From assembly GCF_001748145.1 (NCBI RefSeq), contig NZ_BCQA01000001.1:1054001-1118000 (forward strand): DNA of 64,000 bases, in the 5' to 3' direction. Of this stretch, positions 1 to 10,210 are shown piece by piece. Both the position numbers and the translations under genes were made by a program. The first letter of the stretch is position 1; each line of letters starts with the position of its first letter. This DNA comes from Bosea sp. BIWAKO-01. GTDB taxonomy: Bacteria > Pseudomonadota > Alphaproteobacteria > Rhizobiales > Beijerinckiaceae. The notes beneath the pieces are model-generated. The model did no database searches, had not been told where the DNA came from, and saw only the letters and a program-made list of their open reading frames with translations.

Positions 1-2
1 TC

Positions 3-1541
3 GAACAGGAGATCGGGCGCGAGCATGTGCGCACCGCGCTCAGTCTCGAGGTCAGGGACAATGTGCTCTGTGTGTTTCTGCCCCCCGTCGAGCGGCTGGA
101 GGATTATCTCGACCTCATCGCCAGCGTCGAGGCCGTGGCCGAGCAGACCGGAATCGCCGTCCATATCGAGGGCTATGCTCCCCCCTCCGACCCGCGCCTC
201 AACGTCATCAAGGTGACGCCCGACCCCGGCGTGATCGAGGTCAATATTCATCCTGCAAAGAGCTGGCGCGACGCGGTCGAGATCACGCGCGGCGTCTATG
301 AGGAGGCTCGTCAGGCCCGGCTCTGCGCCGAGAAATTCATGGTGGACGGCCGCCATACCGGAACGGGCGGTGGCAACCATGTCGTGCTCGGCGGCGTCAC
401 GCCCTCCGACAGCCCCTTCCTGCGCCGCCCCGATCTGCTGAAGAGCATCATCCTCTACTGGCAGCGCCACCCCTCCCTCTCCTTCCTGTTCTCCGGCCTG
501 TTCATCGGGCCGACCAGCCAGGCGCCACGCATCGACGAAGCGCGGCACGACCAACTCTACGAGCTCGAAATCGCCCTTGCGGCGGTGCCGAAGCCCGGTG
601 AGAAGCCGATTCCGCTCTGGCTCGTCGACCGGCTGTTCCGCAACTTGCTGGTCGATGTTTCCGGGAACACCCACCGCACCGAGATCTGCATCGACAAGCT
701 CTATTCTCCGGACGGGCCGACCGGCCGGCTGGGCCTGATCGAGTTCCGCTCCTTCGAGATGCCGCCGGATGCGCGCATGTCACTGGCGCAACAGCTTCTG
801 GTGCGCGCGCTGATCGCCTGGTTCTGGCGCGAGCCGCAGCAGGGCAAGCTGGTGCGCTGGGGCACGAGCCTGCATGACCGCTTCATGCTGCCGGAGATGA
901 TCTGGCAGGATTTCCGCGAGGTGCTCGCCGATCTCACGCAGGCCGGCTATCCGTTCGACCCGGTCTGGTTCGAAGCGCAGCAGGAGTTCCGCTTCCCGTT
1001 CTACGGCAAGGTCAACCATGGCGGGGTCGAGCTCGAGCTGCGCCAGGCCCTCGAGCCTTGGCACGTCATGGGCGAGCAGGGAGCGATCGGCGGCACCGTG
1101 CGCTATGTCGATTCCTCGGTGGAACGGCTGCAGGTCAAGGCAAGCGGGCTCGTTCCCGGTCGCCACATCATCACCTGCAACGGACGGCGCCTGCCGATGA
1201 CCCCGGTCGCGGGCTCCAGCGAGGCGATTGCAGGCCTGCGCTTCAAGGCCTGGCAGCCGGCTTCAGGGCTGCACCCGACAATTCCCGTGCATGCGCCGCT
1301 CACCTTCGACATCGTCGACAGCTGGGTCGGCCGATCGCTCGGCGGCTGCGTCTACCATGTCGCCCATCCCGGTGGGCGCAATTATGAGACACCGCCGGTG
1401 AATTCCTACGAGGCCGAGGCACGCCGCCTCGCCCGTTTCGAATCCATCGGTCATAGTCCCGGCGCGCTGGTGATTCCGGTGGAAGAGCGCAGCCCGGAAT
1501 TTCCGATGACCCTCGATCTGCGCCGTCCAACAGGACTCTAA
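3..1541 (+). CDS. DUF2126 (transglutaminase-linked) protein, 5'-truncated
   Basis: This is the C-terminal 512 residues of a larger protein; the reading frame is open to the window edge, so the true start lies upstream. Family members are usually about 1,100 residues, with an N-terminal transglutaminase-like domain followed by DUF2126. Only the DUF2126 part is visible, including the conserved glycine-rich segment [14 protein letters not shown] about 120 residues in. The enzymatic activity of DUF2126 is not established. It is the first visible gene of a tight operon: the stop is 8 bp before the ATP-grasp/alpha-E gene, which is followed by a second transglutaminase-like gene. That partnership is the recurring context of this family and suggests a role in making or cleaving amide bonds in peptides. 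Family assignment is firm; function is inference. Confidence 0.85.
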   Translation, partial: EQEIGREHVRTALSLEVRDNVLCVFLPPVERLEDYLDLIASVEAVAEQTGIAVHIEGYAPPSDPRLNVIKVTPDPGVIEVNIHPAKSWRDAVEITRGVYEEARQARLCAEKFMVDGRHTGTGGGNHVVLGGVTPSDSPFLRRPDLLKSIILYWQRHPSLSFLFSGLFIGPTSQAPRIDEARHDQLYELEIALAAVPKPGEKPIPLWLVDRLFRNLLVDVSGNTHRTEICIDKLYSPDGPTGRLGLIEFRSFEMPPDARMSLAQQLLVRALIAWFWREPQQGKLVRWGTSLHDRFMLPEMIWQDFREVLADLTQAGYPFDPVWFEAQQEFRFPFYGKVNHGGVELELRQALEPWHVMGEQGAIGGTVRYVDSSVERLQVKASGLVPGRHIITCNGRRLPMTPVAGSSEAIAGLRFKAWQPASGLHPTIPVHAPLTFDIVDSWVGRSLGGCVYHVAHPGGRNYETPPVNSYEAEARRLARFESIGHSPGALVIPVEERSPEFPMTLDLRRPTGL

Positions 1542-1549
1542 CCAAGGCC

Positions 1550-4069
1550 ATGGCTTTGCAGGGCCGATCGCCGTCGACACGTCTCCGAGCGGAGCGGCGC
1601 AATGCGCTGTTGGCCGATTACCGCCCCTTGCCCGGAGCCTATGACGAGTTCATGGCGCCCGATGGCAGTGTACGCCCGCATTGGGAACCGTTTCTCGCCG
1701 AGTGGAGCAGACTCTCCCAGGATGAACTCGGCCATCGTTTCGGGCTCGCGGATCGCCATGTCCGCGACACCGGCGTGTCCTATCGCGTGCATGGCGATCT
1801 GGATGCGAGCGACCCGCTGGCCGGGGAGCGCTCCTGGCCGCTGAACCATGTCCCGCTCATCATCCCCGGCGCGGAATGGCAGACCATCGCTGCCGGCGTG
1901 GCGCAGCGTGCGACGCTGCTCTCCTCCCTGCTTGGCGACATCTATGGGCAAGGCGAGATGATCGCCAAGGGCCTGCTGCCCGCGGCGGTCGTGACCGGCA
2001 GCCCGGACTATCTGCGCCCGCTGCAGGGCACGGCCAATGGCGGCACGCTCCAGCTCTATGCGGCGGATCTCGGACGCGGGCCGGACGGGCGCTGGTGGGT
2101 GCTCGGCGACCGTACCCAGGCACCCTCCGGAGCGGGCTACGCGCTGGAGAACCGGCTGGCGCTGGGCCGTGCCTTCCCGGATCTGTTCCGGACCATGAAT
2201 GTCGAGCGGCTGGCCTCGTTCTTCCAGGGTTTCCGGGCCGGCCTTGCTGCAAGCTCGCGCCGGGTCGAGCCGCGGATCTGCCTGCTGACACCCGGCGCGC
2301 TCAACGAAAGCTATTTCGAACACGCCTATCTCGCACGCTATCTCGGCTTCCTGCTGGTCGAGGGCGGCGACCTGCTGATGCGCGACGGGCGCGTTCATGT
2401 CCGCACCATCGCCGGCTTGAAGCGCGCCGACGTGATCTGGCGTCGGATCGACGGCGATTTCTCCGACCCGCTCGAACTCAACTCGGCCTCGGCACTCGGC
2501 GTCGCCGGTCTCGTGCAGGCGGTACGGCAAGGCAATGTCCAGATCGCCAACGGGCTCGGCTCGGGCGTTGTCGAAGCGCGAGCGCTCATGGGCTTCCTCC
2601 CGGCCCTCGCTCAACACGTCCTCGGTGACGATCTGATCCTGCCGCATATCGCGACCTGGTGGTGCGGGCAGCAGCGTGCACGATCCGAGGTGATCGACCG
2701 GCTTGACGAGATGAGCATCTCGTCGGCCTTCCGCGCCTCGGTCGGTGGCCTCAATGGCAACACGATCCTGCCCGGCGAGCTTTCGCCGGAAGCGCGCTCG
2801 GCGTTGCAGGCCCGGATCGAGGCACGCGGGCTCGACTATGTCGGGCAGGAGATCGTGCGCCTCTCGACCATGCCGGTCTTCCAGGGCGGCCAGCTTCAGC
2901 CGCACCCGATGACGTTGCGCGTGTTCGCAGCTGCGACTCCCGATGGCTGGAAGGTGATGCCGGGCGGCTTCTGCCGCATCTCCGAGGACGTGGACGCGCG
3001 CGCCGTCACGCTTGGCAACGGCGTGCGCTCCAGCGATGTCTGGATCACCTCCGACAAACCTGTCGAGCAGGTGACCCTGCTGCCAAGCGCCGACAGCATC
3101 AGCATCCGCCGTGTCATCGGCACCATGCCGAGCCGCGCGGCCGACAACCTGTTCTGGCTCGGACGCTATCTCGAGCGGACCGAGGCGACCTTGCGGCTGG
3201 TGCGCGCATTGCTCGGCCGACTGATCGATGCCGACGATGCCACGCCCGAGCGGGCGGAGACGCTGCGCCGCCTCGCCAACCTGCTGATCGCCTGGGGCGC
3301 CGCCCCGACGGGCAAGGAGCATTCCACCGCCTCCCAGGCTTCCGACGCGCTGCACAGCCCCGACCAATATGGCTCTGCCCTTTCCTCCGTCCGCGAAGCG
3401 CGGCGCACGGCCTCGGTCATTCGCGAACGCCTGTCGATCGACGCCTGGCGCCTCTTCGGCGACCTGCAGCGACAACTGACGCGCAACGGCAACAACCCGA
3501 GCGAGGGCGATGCCTATGAAACGGCCGACACCGCCCTGAAGACGCTCGCCGCCTTCTCGGGCCTGAGCCAGGAGAACATGGTGCGGGGTGCGGGCTGGCG
3601 CTTCCTCGACATCGGGCGGCGGCTGGAGCGCGGCATCGCGACATGCCGTTTTGCCCGCCATTTTGCCGACTCGTCTGCGCCGGGCGACTGTCTCGACGCC
3701 CTCCTCGACCTGACCGATTCGCAGATCACATACCGCTCCCGCTATCTGCTCGGCCCAGCGCTCGCGCCCGTGCTCGATCTCGTGATGCTCGACCCCTATA
3801 ATCCGCGCTCGGTCGCCTTTCAGATCGACCGCCTCGATGTCGAGATCGCCGTACTGCCGACGCTGAGCGAAGACGGCATGCTGGAAGCGCCGCGCCGGCT
3901 CGCGCTCAAGCTCGCTGCCGAATGCCGGACCGCCGAGGCAAGCCGCCTCGATCGCACCAGCATCCTGCTGTTCGAGCAGTTGCTGATGGGGTTGGCCAGC
4001 GCCGTGGCGGACCGCTACTTCCTGCAGAACAGCGAACCCGAAGGCTCGCGGATGACAGGCATCGCGTGA
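1550..4069 (+). CDS. Circularly permuted ATP-grasp / alpha-E domain fusion protein
   Basis: An 839-residue protein. Roughly residues 1-500 are the circularly permuted type-2 ATP-grasp domain (formerly DUF404/DUF407). From about residue 525, beginning MPSRAADNLFWLGRYLER, it becomes the all-helical alpha-E domain (formerly DUF403). In many genomes these are two adjacent genes; here they are one polypeptide. ATP-grasp enzymes of this type are predicted to form amide bonds through an acyl-phosphate intermediate, and alpha-E is thought to be a partner domain, but no substrate is known. The stop codon overlaps the start of the next gene (GTGA), indicating translational coupling with the transglutaminase-like protein. 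The start at 1550 is 8 bp after the DUF2126 stop and is preceded by AAGG. Confidence 0.9.
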   Translation: MALQGRSPSTRLRAERRNALLADYRPLPGAYDEFMAPDGSVRPHWEPFLAEWSRLSQDELGHRFGLADRHVRDTGVSYRVHGDLDASDPLAGERSWPLNHVPLIIPGAEWQTIAAGVAQRATLLSSLLGDIYGQGEMIAKGLLPAAVVTGSPDYLRPLQGTANGGTLQLYAADLGRGPDGRWWVLGDRTQAPSGAGYALENRLALGRAFPDLFRTMNVERLASFFQGFRAGLAASSRRVEPRICLLTPGALNESYFEHAYLARYLGFLLVEGGDLLMRDGRVHVRTIAGLKRADVIWRRIDGDFSDPLELNSASALGVAGLVQAVRQGNVQIANGLGSGVVEARALMGFLPALAQHVLGDDLILPHIATWWCGQQRARSEVIDRLDEMSISSAFRASVGGLNGNTILPGELSPEARSALQARIEARGLDYVGQEIVRLSTMPVFQGGQLQPHPMTLRVFAAATPDGWKVMPGGFCRISEDVDARAVTLGNGVRSSDVWITSDKPVEQVTLLPSADSISIRRVIGTMPSRAADNLFWLGRYLERTEATLRLVRALLGRLIDADDATPERAETLRRLANLLIAWGAAPTGKEHSTASQASDALHSPDQYGSALSSVREARRTASVIRERLSIDAWRLFGDLQRQLTRNGNNPSEGDAYETADTALKTLAAFSGLSQENMVRGAGWRFLDIGRRLERGIATCRFARHFADSSAPGDCLDALLDLTDSQITYRSRYLLGPALAPVLDLVMLDPYNPRSVAFQIDRLDVEIAVLPTLSEDGMLEAPRRLALKLAAECRTAEASRLDRTSILLFEQLLMGLASAVADRYFLQNSEPEGSRMTGIA

Positions 4070-4950
4070 TCTACGACGTCCGTCACGTCACGACCTATGC
4101 CTATGGTCGGCCTGTGCCCTTTGCACGCTGCATCCTGCGGCTCCTGCCCCGCGACGGCGTCGGCCAGAGCGTGCGCAAGAGCAGCCTGAGCGTGACGCCG
4201 CGCACCAGCGAGCGCAATGACGGGATCTGCTTCTTCGGCAACCACATGACGACCTTGACCATCACCAAGCCGCATCGCGAGCTGAAGCTCGACATGCGGG
4301 CGCGGGTCGAGGTGAACCGGCCGGCGGCGCCCTTTCCCGGCCTGACGCGCGGCTGGGAAGAGGTCGGCGCACTGGCGCTGGCGTCCAGCAGTCTCGCGCC
4401 GAATTCCCCGGCGCATCAGCTTTTTCCCAGTCGGCTGGTGCCGCCCGTCGCCGAGGTGGTCGACTATGCGCGCTCCAGCTTTGCGCCACAGCGCCCCGTG
4501 CTGGAAGCGGCGAGCGAGCTGATGCGCCGCATCCGCACCGATTTCGTCTATGATCCCGAGGCAACCGAAGTCTCGACCCCGCTGGCGGAAGCCTTCCGGC
4601 AGCGCCACGGCGTCTGCCAGGATTTCGCGCATATCATGATCGCCGGCCTGCGGGGGCTCGGCCTGCCGGCGGCCTATGTCAGCGGCTATATCCGCACCAT
4701 TCCGCCGCCAGGCGAGAAGCGCCTCGAAGGGGCCGATGCCAGCCATGCCTGGGTGCATCTCTGGTGCGGGCCCGAGACGGGCTGGATCGGCCTCGACCCG
4801 ACGAATGACCTCCTCGTCGCCGACGATCATATCGTCACCGCGATCGGCCGCGACTATGCCGATGTCTCGCCGCTCGATGGCGTGATCGTCGGTCCGGGCA
4901 CGCAGAAAGTCGGCGTCGCCGTCGACGTCATTCCGGTGCAGGAACCCTGA
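4066..4950 (+). CDS. Transglutaminase-like cysteine protease/peptidase family protein
   Basis: A 294-residue protein with an N-terminal beta-rich region followed by a transglutaminase core. The catalytic triad is visible: Cys184 in GVCQDF, His227 in ASHAWVHL and Asp244 in GLDPTND. The reading frame is open further upstream, but GTG at 4066 overlaps the previous stop (GTGA) and begins MIYDVRHVTTYAYG, the typical family N-terminus, so I chose it. Bacterial members of this group are more likely to be peptidases or amidases than crosslinkers. It is coupled to the ATP-grasp/alpha-E gene upstream and lies 2 bp before the HAD gene downstream, so it should act with the ATP-grasp protein. The substrate is unknown. 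Confidence 0.9.
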   Translation: MIYDVRHVTTYAYGRPVPFARCILRLLPRDGVGQSVRKSSLSVTPRTSERNDGICFFGNHMTTLTITKPHRELKLDMRARVEVNRPAAPFPGLTRGWEEVGALALASSSLAPNSPAHQLFPSRLVPPVAEVVDYARSSFAPQRPVLEAASELMRRIRTDFVYDPEATEVSTPLAEAFRQRHGVCQDFAHIMIAGLRGLGLPAAYVSGYIRTIPPPGEKRLEGADASHAWVHLWCGPETGWIGLDPTNDLLVADDHIVTAIGRDYADVSPLDGVIVGPGTQKVGVAVDVIPVQEP

Positions 4951-4952
4951 GG

Positions 4953-5654
4953 ATGCAGCCGCTGCGTGGACTGCTCTTCGACAAGGACGGCACTCTGCTT
5001 GACTATGGAGCGAGCTGGCCGCCGATCAACCGCGAGGCCGGGCTGCTGGCGGCCGATGGCGACGCGATGCTGGCCGCCAACCTGCTGCGGCGCGCGGGAG
5101 CCGATCCGGAGACCGGTCAGGCTCTGGCTGACAGTCTGCTTGCGGCCGGGAATACCGAGGAGCTCGCGCAAGCCTGGCATGAAGCGGGAAGCCCGCTCGG
5201 CATTGCCCCCCTGGTCGAGCGTCTGGATGCTCTCTTTCAGGCTGCGGTCGGTCGGATGGTTCCGGTCTGCGAGCTATCCGCGCTGTTCGATCGCCTGCGC
5301 GCCCGCGACCTCGCGCTCGGGATCGCTTCCAGCGACAGCGCCGCAGCGGTCTCGGCCACAGCCACGCATTTCGGCATCGCGCCGCATCTTTCCTTCATCG
5401 CGGGCTATGATTCCGGCTATGGCGCCAAACCCGGCCCCGGCATGGTGCAGGCCTTTTGCGCGACCTGCGGGCTGGCGCCTGACGAAGTCGCCGTGATCGG
5501 CGACAATGCCCATGACATGGAGATGGGCCGCGCGGCCGCTGCCGCTCTGCGCATCGGCGTGCTGACGGGAACCGGAACCCGCGCGACGCTGGAGCCGATC
5601 AGCGATCTCTGCCTCGGCAGCATCGCAGAACTGGAGATCGCGCTTTTCCCGTGA
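4953..5654 (+). CDS. HAD-superfamily hydrolase, phosphoglycolate phosphatase-like
   Basis: A 233-residue HAD hydrolase. Motif I, FDKDGTL, supplies the nucleophile Asp10 and acid/base Asp12. A helical cap follows, then the C-terminal GDNAHDMEMGRAA segment that supplies the Mg2+-binding acidic residues. It resembles Gph/phosphoglycolate phosphatases, but HAD substrate cannot be read from sequence. Only 2 bp separate it from the transglutaminase-like gene stop, so it is almost certainly co-translated with the DUF2126/ATP-grasp/transglutaminase operon. It could therefore remove phosphate from that system's product, or simply be a housekeeping phosphatase in the same transcript. Confidence 0.85.
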   Translation: MQPLRGLLFDKDGTLLDYGASWPPINREAGLLAADGDAMLAANLLRRAGADPETGQALADSLLAAGNTEELAQAWHEAGSPLGIAPLVERLDALFQAAVGRMVPVCELSALFDRLRARDLALGIASSDSAAAVSATATHFGIAPHLSFIAGYDSGYGAKPGPGMVQAFCATCGLAPDEVAVIGDNAHDMEMGRAAAAALRIGVLTGTGTRATLEPISDLCLGSIAELEIALFP

Positions 5655-5692
5655 TCGTTGCTATGGCAACTTAATTGCGGCTCGCCGGCTGA

Positions 5693-6889
<1,197 letters not shown>

Positions 6890-6892
6890 AGT

Positions 6893-7252
6893 TCAGGCAG
6901 CCTCTTCGACCGGCGGCACATTCCGCAGATTGGCTTCGCCCCAGGCCTTGAGCGCCAGGATGATCGGCTCGAGGCTCCGCCCCCGCGCGGAAAGGCTGTA
7001 TTCCACCCGAGGCGGCACTTCGGGGTAGACGACGCGAATGATCAGGCCGTCGGCCTCCAGTTCGCGCAGCTGATTGGTAAGCATGCGCTGGGTCACCTGC
7101 GGCATGCGCTTGCGGATCGCGTTGAAGCGCATCGTCCCGTCCATCAGGAAATACAGAATGATGCCCTTCCACTTGCCGTCGATCAGGGCGAGCGTGCTCT
7201 CGACCGGACAGCCCGGCAGGCAGTTCAGGGTCTTGTGGCGCGCCCGGCGCAT
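6893..7252 (-). CDS. HxlR-family transcriptional regulator
   Basis: A 119-residue winged-helix regulator of the HxlR/MarR-like class. It has the family N-terminal Cys region (CLPGCPVESTLALIDGKW) and the recognition-helix segment RFNAIRKRMPQVTQRML. The Cys residues near the N-terminus are where redox- or quinone/aldehyde-sensing members react. It is divergent from the quinone-reductase-like gene at 7351, the usual arrangement in which HxlR represses its neighbour. A GTATC-N6-GATAC inverted repeat overlaps its own ribosome-binding site, which suggests autoregulation. The inducer is unknown. Confidence 0.88.
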   Translation of the reverse strand: MRRARHKTLNCLPGCPVESTLALIDGKWKGIILYFLMDGTMRFNAIRKRMPQVTQRMLTNQLRELEADGLIIRVVYPEVPPRVEYSLSARGRSLEPIILALKAWGEANLRNVPPVEEAA

Positions 7253-7256
7253 GACG

Positions 7257-7272
7257 GTATCCTTTTCGATAC
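7257..7272. promoter_or_regulatory. Candidate HxlR operator (GTATC-N6-GATAC)
   Basis: A perfect 5-bp inverted repeat with a 6-bp spacer lies in the 98-bp divergent interval, immediately before the HxlR start and covering its AAAGGA ribosome site. Position and symmetry suggest an autoregulatory operator that also controls the dehydrogenase gene. It was assigned by position only. Confidence 0.4.
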
Positions 7273-7350
7273 TATATGCGGAAATTGTGCGTTCTTGCGA
7301 TGAATGAGTGTATCTCTCATCTCAGAGCTCCCGCAATCAAGGAGCCCGCC

Positions 7351-8364
7351 ATGCGCGCCATCGGCTATCGTAAATCCCTCGCCATTTCATCGGCCGAGGC
7401 CTTGCTCGATCTCGATCTGCCCGAACCTGTGGCAACCGGACGAGACCTTCTCGTCGCGGTGAAAGCCGTCTCGGTGAACCCGGTCGACACCAAGGTGCGC
7501 ATGCGCAGCGAGCCGAAGCCTGGCGATACCAAGGTTCTCGGCTGGGACGCGGCGGGCATCGTCAAGGCGGTGGGGCCCGAGGTGACGGGCTTCAAACCGG
7601 GCGATGCGGTGTTCTATGCCGGCGCGATCGATCGCCCTGGCAGCAATGCCGAGTTCCATCTCGTCGATGAGCGCATCGTCGGGCGCAAGCCCGCGACGCT
7701 CGGCTTCGCCGAGGCCGCCGCGCTGCCGCTGACCGCAATCACCGCCTGGGAGACACTGTTCGACCGGCTCAAGGTCAAGGATCCGGTGCCCGGCGCGGCC
7801 AAGGCGATCCTGATCATCGGCGGAGCCGGCGGTGTCGGCTCGATTGCGATTCAGCTCGCGCGTCAGCTGACCGATCTGACTGTGGTCGCGACCGCCTCGC
7901 GGCCCGAGACGCAGGCCTGGGCGCTGGAACTCGGGGCCCATCACGTCGTCGACCATACGCGACCGCTCGCCGCGCAGGTCGCGGCACTGGGGATCGGCGC
8001 GCCAGGGCTGGTGTTCTCGACGACCCATACCGACACGCATATGCCGGCGATCCTCGAACTGATCGCACCGCAGGGGCGGATCGCACTGATCGACGATCCA
8101 AAGACGCTCGACGCCATGCCGCTAAAGAGCAAGAGCCTGTCACTGCACTGGGAGATGATGTTTGCGCGCTCGCTGTACCAGACGGCGGACATGCAGGCGC
8201 AGGGCGACCTACTGGCGGAAGTTTCGCGGCTTGTCGATGCCGGCAAGGTCCGGACCACGCTGAGCGAAACTTTCGGGACGATCAACGCCGCCAATCTGAA
8301 ACGGGCGCATGCCCTGATCGAGAGCCACCGCGCCAAGGGCAAGATCGTGCTGGAAGGCTTCTGA
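7351..8364 (+). CDS. Zinc-independent quinone oxidoreductase-like alcohol dehydrogenase (MDR family)
   Basis: A 337-residue medium-chain dehydrogenase/reductase of the ZADH1/quinone oxidoreductase type. It has a GroES-like N-terminal half and a nucleotide-binding motif IGGAGGVGSIAIQLA around residues 150-165. The zinc-ligand cysteines of classical alcohol dehydrogenases are absent, so an NADPH-dependent quinone or enone reductase is more likely. ATG 7351 follows AAGGAG by 6 bp and begins MRAIGYRKSL; the frame is open upstream, but that part falls in the regulatory interval. It is divergent from the HxlR regulator, a common pairing in electrophile/quinone detoxification. The substrate is not determined. 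Confidence 0.87.
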   Translation: MRAIGYRKSLAISSAEALLDLDLPEPVATGRDLLVAVKAVSVNPVDTKVRMRSEPKPGDTKVLGWDAAGIVKAVGPEVTGFKPGDAVFYAGAIDRPGSNAEFHLVDERIVGRKPATLGFAEAAALPLTAITAWETLFDRLKVKDPVPGAAKAILIIGGAGGVGSIAIQLARQLTDLTVVATASRPETQAWALELGAHHVVDHTRPLAAQVAALGIGAPGLVFSTTHTDTHMPAILELIAPQGRIALIDDPKTLDAMPLKSKSLSLHWEMMFARSLYQTADMQAQGDLLAEVSRLVDAGKVRTTLSETFGTINAANLKRAHALIESHRAKGKIVLEGF

Positions 8365-8370
8365 AACGAA

Positions 8371-8401
8371 GAAGGGCCGCGCCTTGCCGGCGCGGCCCTT
8401 C
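8371..8401. terminator. Bidirectional hairpin terminator
   Basis: A 13-bp perfect stem (GAAGGGCCGCGCC / GGCGCGGCCCTTC) with a 5-nt loop lies between the convergent dehydrogenase and aldehyde dehydrogenase genes. Tails are only weakly T-rich on both strands. Confidence 0.7.
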
Positions 8402-8420
8402 TGTCGGACATCAAGGGCGA

Positions 8421-9866
8421 TCAGGCGAGCGTGTAGGCCGTCTTCACAGTGGTGTAGAATTCCCGGGCATAGGCGCCCTGCTCGCGCGGGCCATAGCTCG
8501 ATCCCTTACGCCCGCCGAACGGCACGTGATAGTCGACGCCGGCGGTCGGCAGGTTGACCATCACCAAGCCGGCTTCGCTGTTGCGCTTGAAATGCGTCGC
8601 ATGCTTCAGCGAGGTCGTGCAGATGCCGGCGGCAAGGCCGAACTCGGTGTCATTGGCGATGGCCAGCGCCTCTTCATAATTCTTGGCGCGGATCACGCTG
8701 GCAACCGGACCGAAAACCTCTTCGCGGGAGATGCGCATGGCATTGCTCGCCTCGGTGAACAAAGCCGGCTGCATGTAGAAACCGGGGGTTTCGCGCTTCA
8801 GCACTTCGCCGCCCCAGGCGAGCTTGGCCCCCTCGTCCTTGGCAATGGCGACGTATTTCAGGTCCTGGTCGAGCTGGCTCTGATCGACGACCGGGCCGAT
8901 ATGGGTGCCGGCCTTCAGGGCGTCGTCGACGACGAGGCCCTTCATGCGCTCGATCGCAGCCTCGACGAAGCGATCATGGATGCCTTCGGTGACGATCAGG
9001 CGCGAGGAAGCCGTGCAACGCTGGCCAGTCGAGAAGAAGGCGCCGTTGACCGCGGTCTCGACCGCGAGCTTGAGATCGGCATCGTCCAGCACGACGAGCG
9101 GGTTCTTGCCGCCCATCTCGAGCTGAACCTTCTTCATCGGGTTGGAGGCGATGCAGGCCGCAGCAACCTTGCGGCCAGTCGAGACCGAGCCGGTGAAGCT
9201 GATCGCATGCACATCCTTGTGCTCGAGCAGCGCCTGCCCGACCACCGAACCGCGGCCCATGACGAGGTTCAGCACGCCCTTGGGCAGGCCGGCGCGCTGG
9301 ATGATGTCGACCAGCGCCCAGGCCGAGCCCGGAACGAGATCGGCCGGCTTGATCACGACGCAGTTTCCGTAGGCGAGCGCAGGGGCGATCTTCCAGCCCG
9401 GGATTGCAATCGGGAAGTTCCAGGGCGTGATCATGCCGATGATGCCGACCGGCTCGCGCGTGACCTCGACGCCGACGCCAGGGCGAATGGAAGGGATCGC
9501 CTCACCGGCAAGGCGCAAGCATTCGCCGGCGAAGAAAGCGAAGATCTGGCCGGCACGGGTCGCCTCGCCAATGCCCTCCGGCAGCGTCTTGCCCTCTTCC
9601 CGCGAAAGCAGGCGGCCAAGCTCCTCCTTGCGGGCGAGGATCTCGTCCGACGCCTTCTTCAGGATCTCGTAGCGCTCCTGCGGGGTCGTGCGGCTCCAGG
9701 CCGGAAACGCAGCCTTGGCAGCCGCGACGGCGTTGTTCAGGTCCTCGACCGAACCCTGCGCATATTCGCCGACAACGTCATTGGTGTTGGAGGGGTTGAT
9801 GTTGCGCGAGGCGTTCGAGCCGCCCACCCGTTCACCGGCGATCAGGTTCTTGAAAATCTCAGTCAT
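8421..9866 (-). CDS. NAD(P)-dependent aldehyde dehydrogenase, ketoglutarate-semialdehyde dehydrogenase-like
   Basis: A 481-residue aldehyde dehydrogenase. The catalytic Cys lies in STGQRCTASSR and the general-base Glu in LEMGGKNPL. The N-terminus NLIAGERVGGSNASRNINPS closely resembles the GucD/YcbD-type 2,5-dioxovalerate (alpha-ketoglutaric semialdehyde) dehydrogenases of sugar-acid catabolism, but the substrate is not proven. ATG 9866 is preceded by GAGAGG and matches family starts; upstream in-frame codons fall in non-coding sequence. It stands alone, with no dehydratase or transporter beside it. A 13-bp palindrome about 100 bp upstream may be its operator. Confidence 0.88.
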   Translation of the reverse strand: MTEIFKNLIAGERVGGSNASRNINPSNTNDVVGEYAQGSVEDLNNAVAAAKAAFPAWSRTTPQERYEILKKASDEILARKEELGRLLSREEGKTLPEGIGEATRAGQIFAFFAGECLRLAGEAIPSIRPGVGVEVTREPVGIIGMITPWNFPIAIPGWKIAPALAYGNCVVIKPADLVPGSAWALVDIIQRAGLPKGVLNLVMGRGSVVGQALLEHKDVHAISFTGSVSTGRKVAAACIASNPMKKVQLEMGGKNPLVVLDDADLKLAVETAVNGAFFSTGQRCTASSRLIVTEGIHDRFVEAAIERMKGLVVDDALKAGTHIGPVVDQSQLDQDLKYVAIAKDEGAKLAWGGEVLKRETPGFYMQPALFTEASNAMRISREEVFGPVASVIRAKNYEEALAIANDTEFGLAAGICTTSLKHATHFKRNSEAGLVMVNLPTAGVDYHVPFGGRKGSSYGPREQGAYAREFYTTVKTAYTLA

Positions 9867-9968
9867 CGCAGCCTCTCGACCAGTCGGGAAAATTCTCGGA
9901 GCTGGTGTTAACGCCTTTGTCAGGCGAACGCCATTCGTCCCGGTCATGGCTCACCGGCGCGCCAATCC

Positions 9969-9981
9969 GCATACAGTATGC
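9969..9981. promoter_or_regulatory. Palindrome GCATACAGTATGC upstream of aldehyde dehydrogenase
   Basis: A perfect GCATAC-A-GTATGC palindrome about 103 bp upstream of the aldehyde dehydrogenase start. Its size and symmetry are typical of GntR-family operators. No GntR gene is adjacent, so the cognate regulator would be elsewhere. Confidence 0.35.
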
Positions 9982-10057
9982 AGAGAGTTTCTGTCGAGAC
10001 GATCGACGCGCCAAGGCTGTGCGAGAGGGCCGGGCAGCCCAATCGCGGCGGGACGGC

Positions 10058-10210
10058 TCACTTCTCCTTGATCGACAGCCCGTTCTTTCCGACCGAGATC
10101 TGGACACCATCCGGCTGCTTCTTCTCCTCGTAAAGGGCATAACCGGTCACGGCGAGGCCAGCGACCAGGACGGCGACGAGCAGCAGAAGCGTATTGCGGG
10201 AGGTGAACAT
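10058..10210 (-). CDS. Small single-pass membrane protein (50 aa)
   Basis: A 50-residue protein: a short polar N-terminus, one hydrophobic helix at residues 8-25 (LLLLVAVLVAGLAVTGYAL) and a charged tail ending VQISVGKNGLSIKEK. ATG 10208-10210 has an AGGA upstream. Small proteins of this shape with a QISVG..GLSIK tail recur in Rhizobiales genomes as unnamed inner-membrane proteins. The reading frame extends upstream, but that part looks non-coding. No function can be assigned. Confidence 0.6.
   Translation of the reverse strand: MFTSRNTLLLLVAVLVAGLAVTGYALYEEKKQPDGVQISVGKNGLSIKEK

Noticed and set aside
1538..3661. A 707-codon minus-strand open frame opposite the ATP-grasp/alpha-E gene
   Set aside because: The plus strand carries a recognised family over the same bases. 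High-G+C third codon positions commonly leave antisense frames open; the predicted peptide has no recognisable motif.
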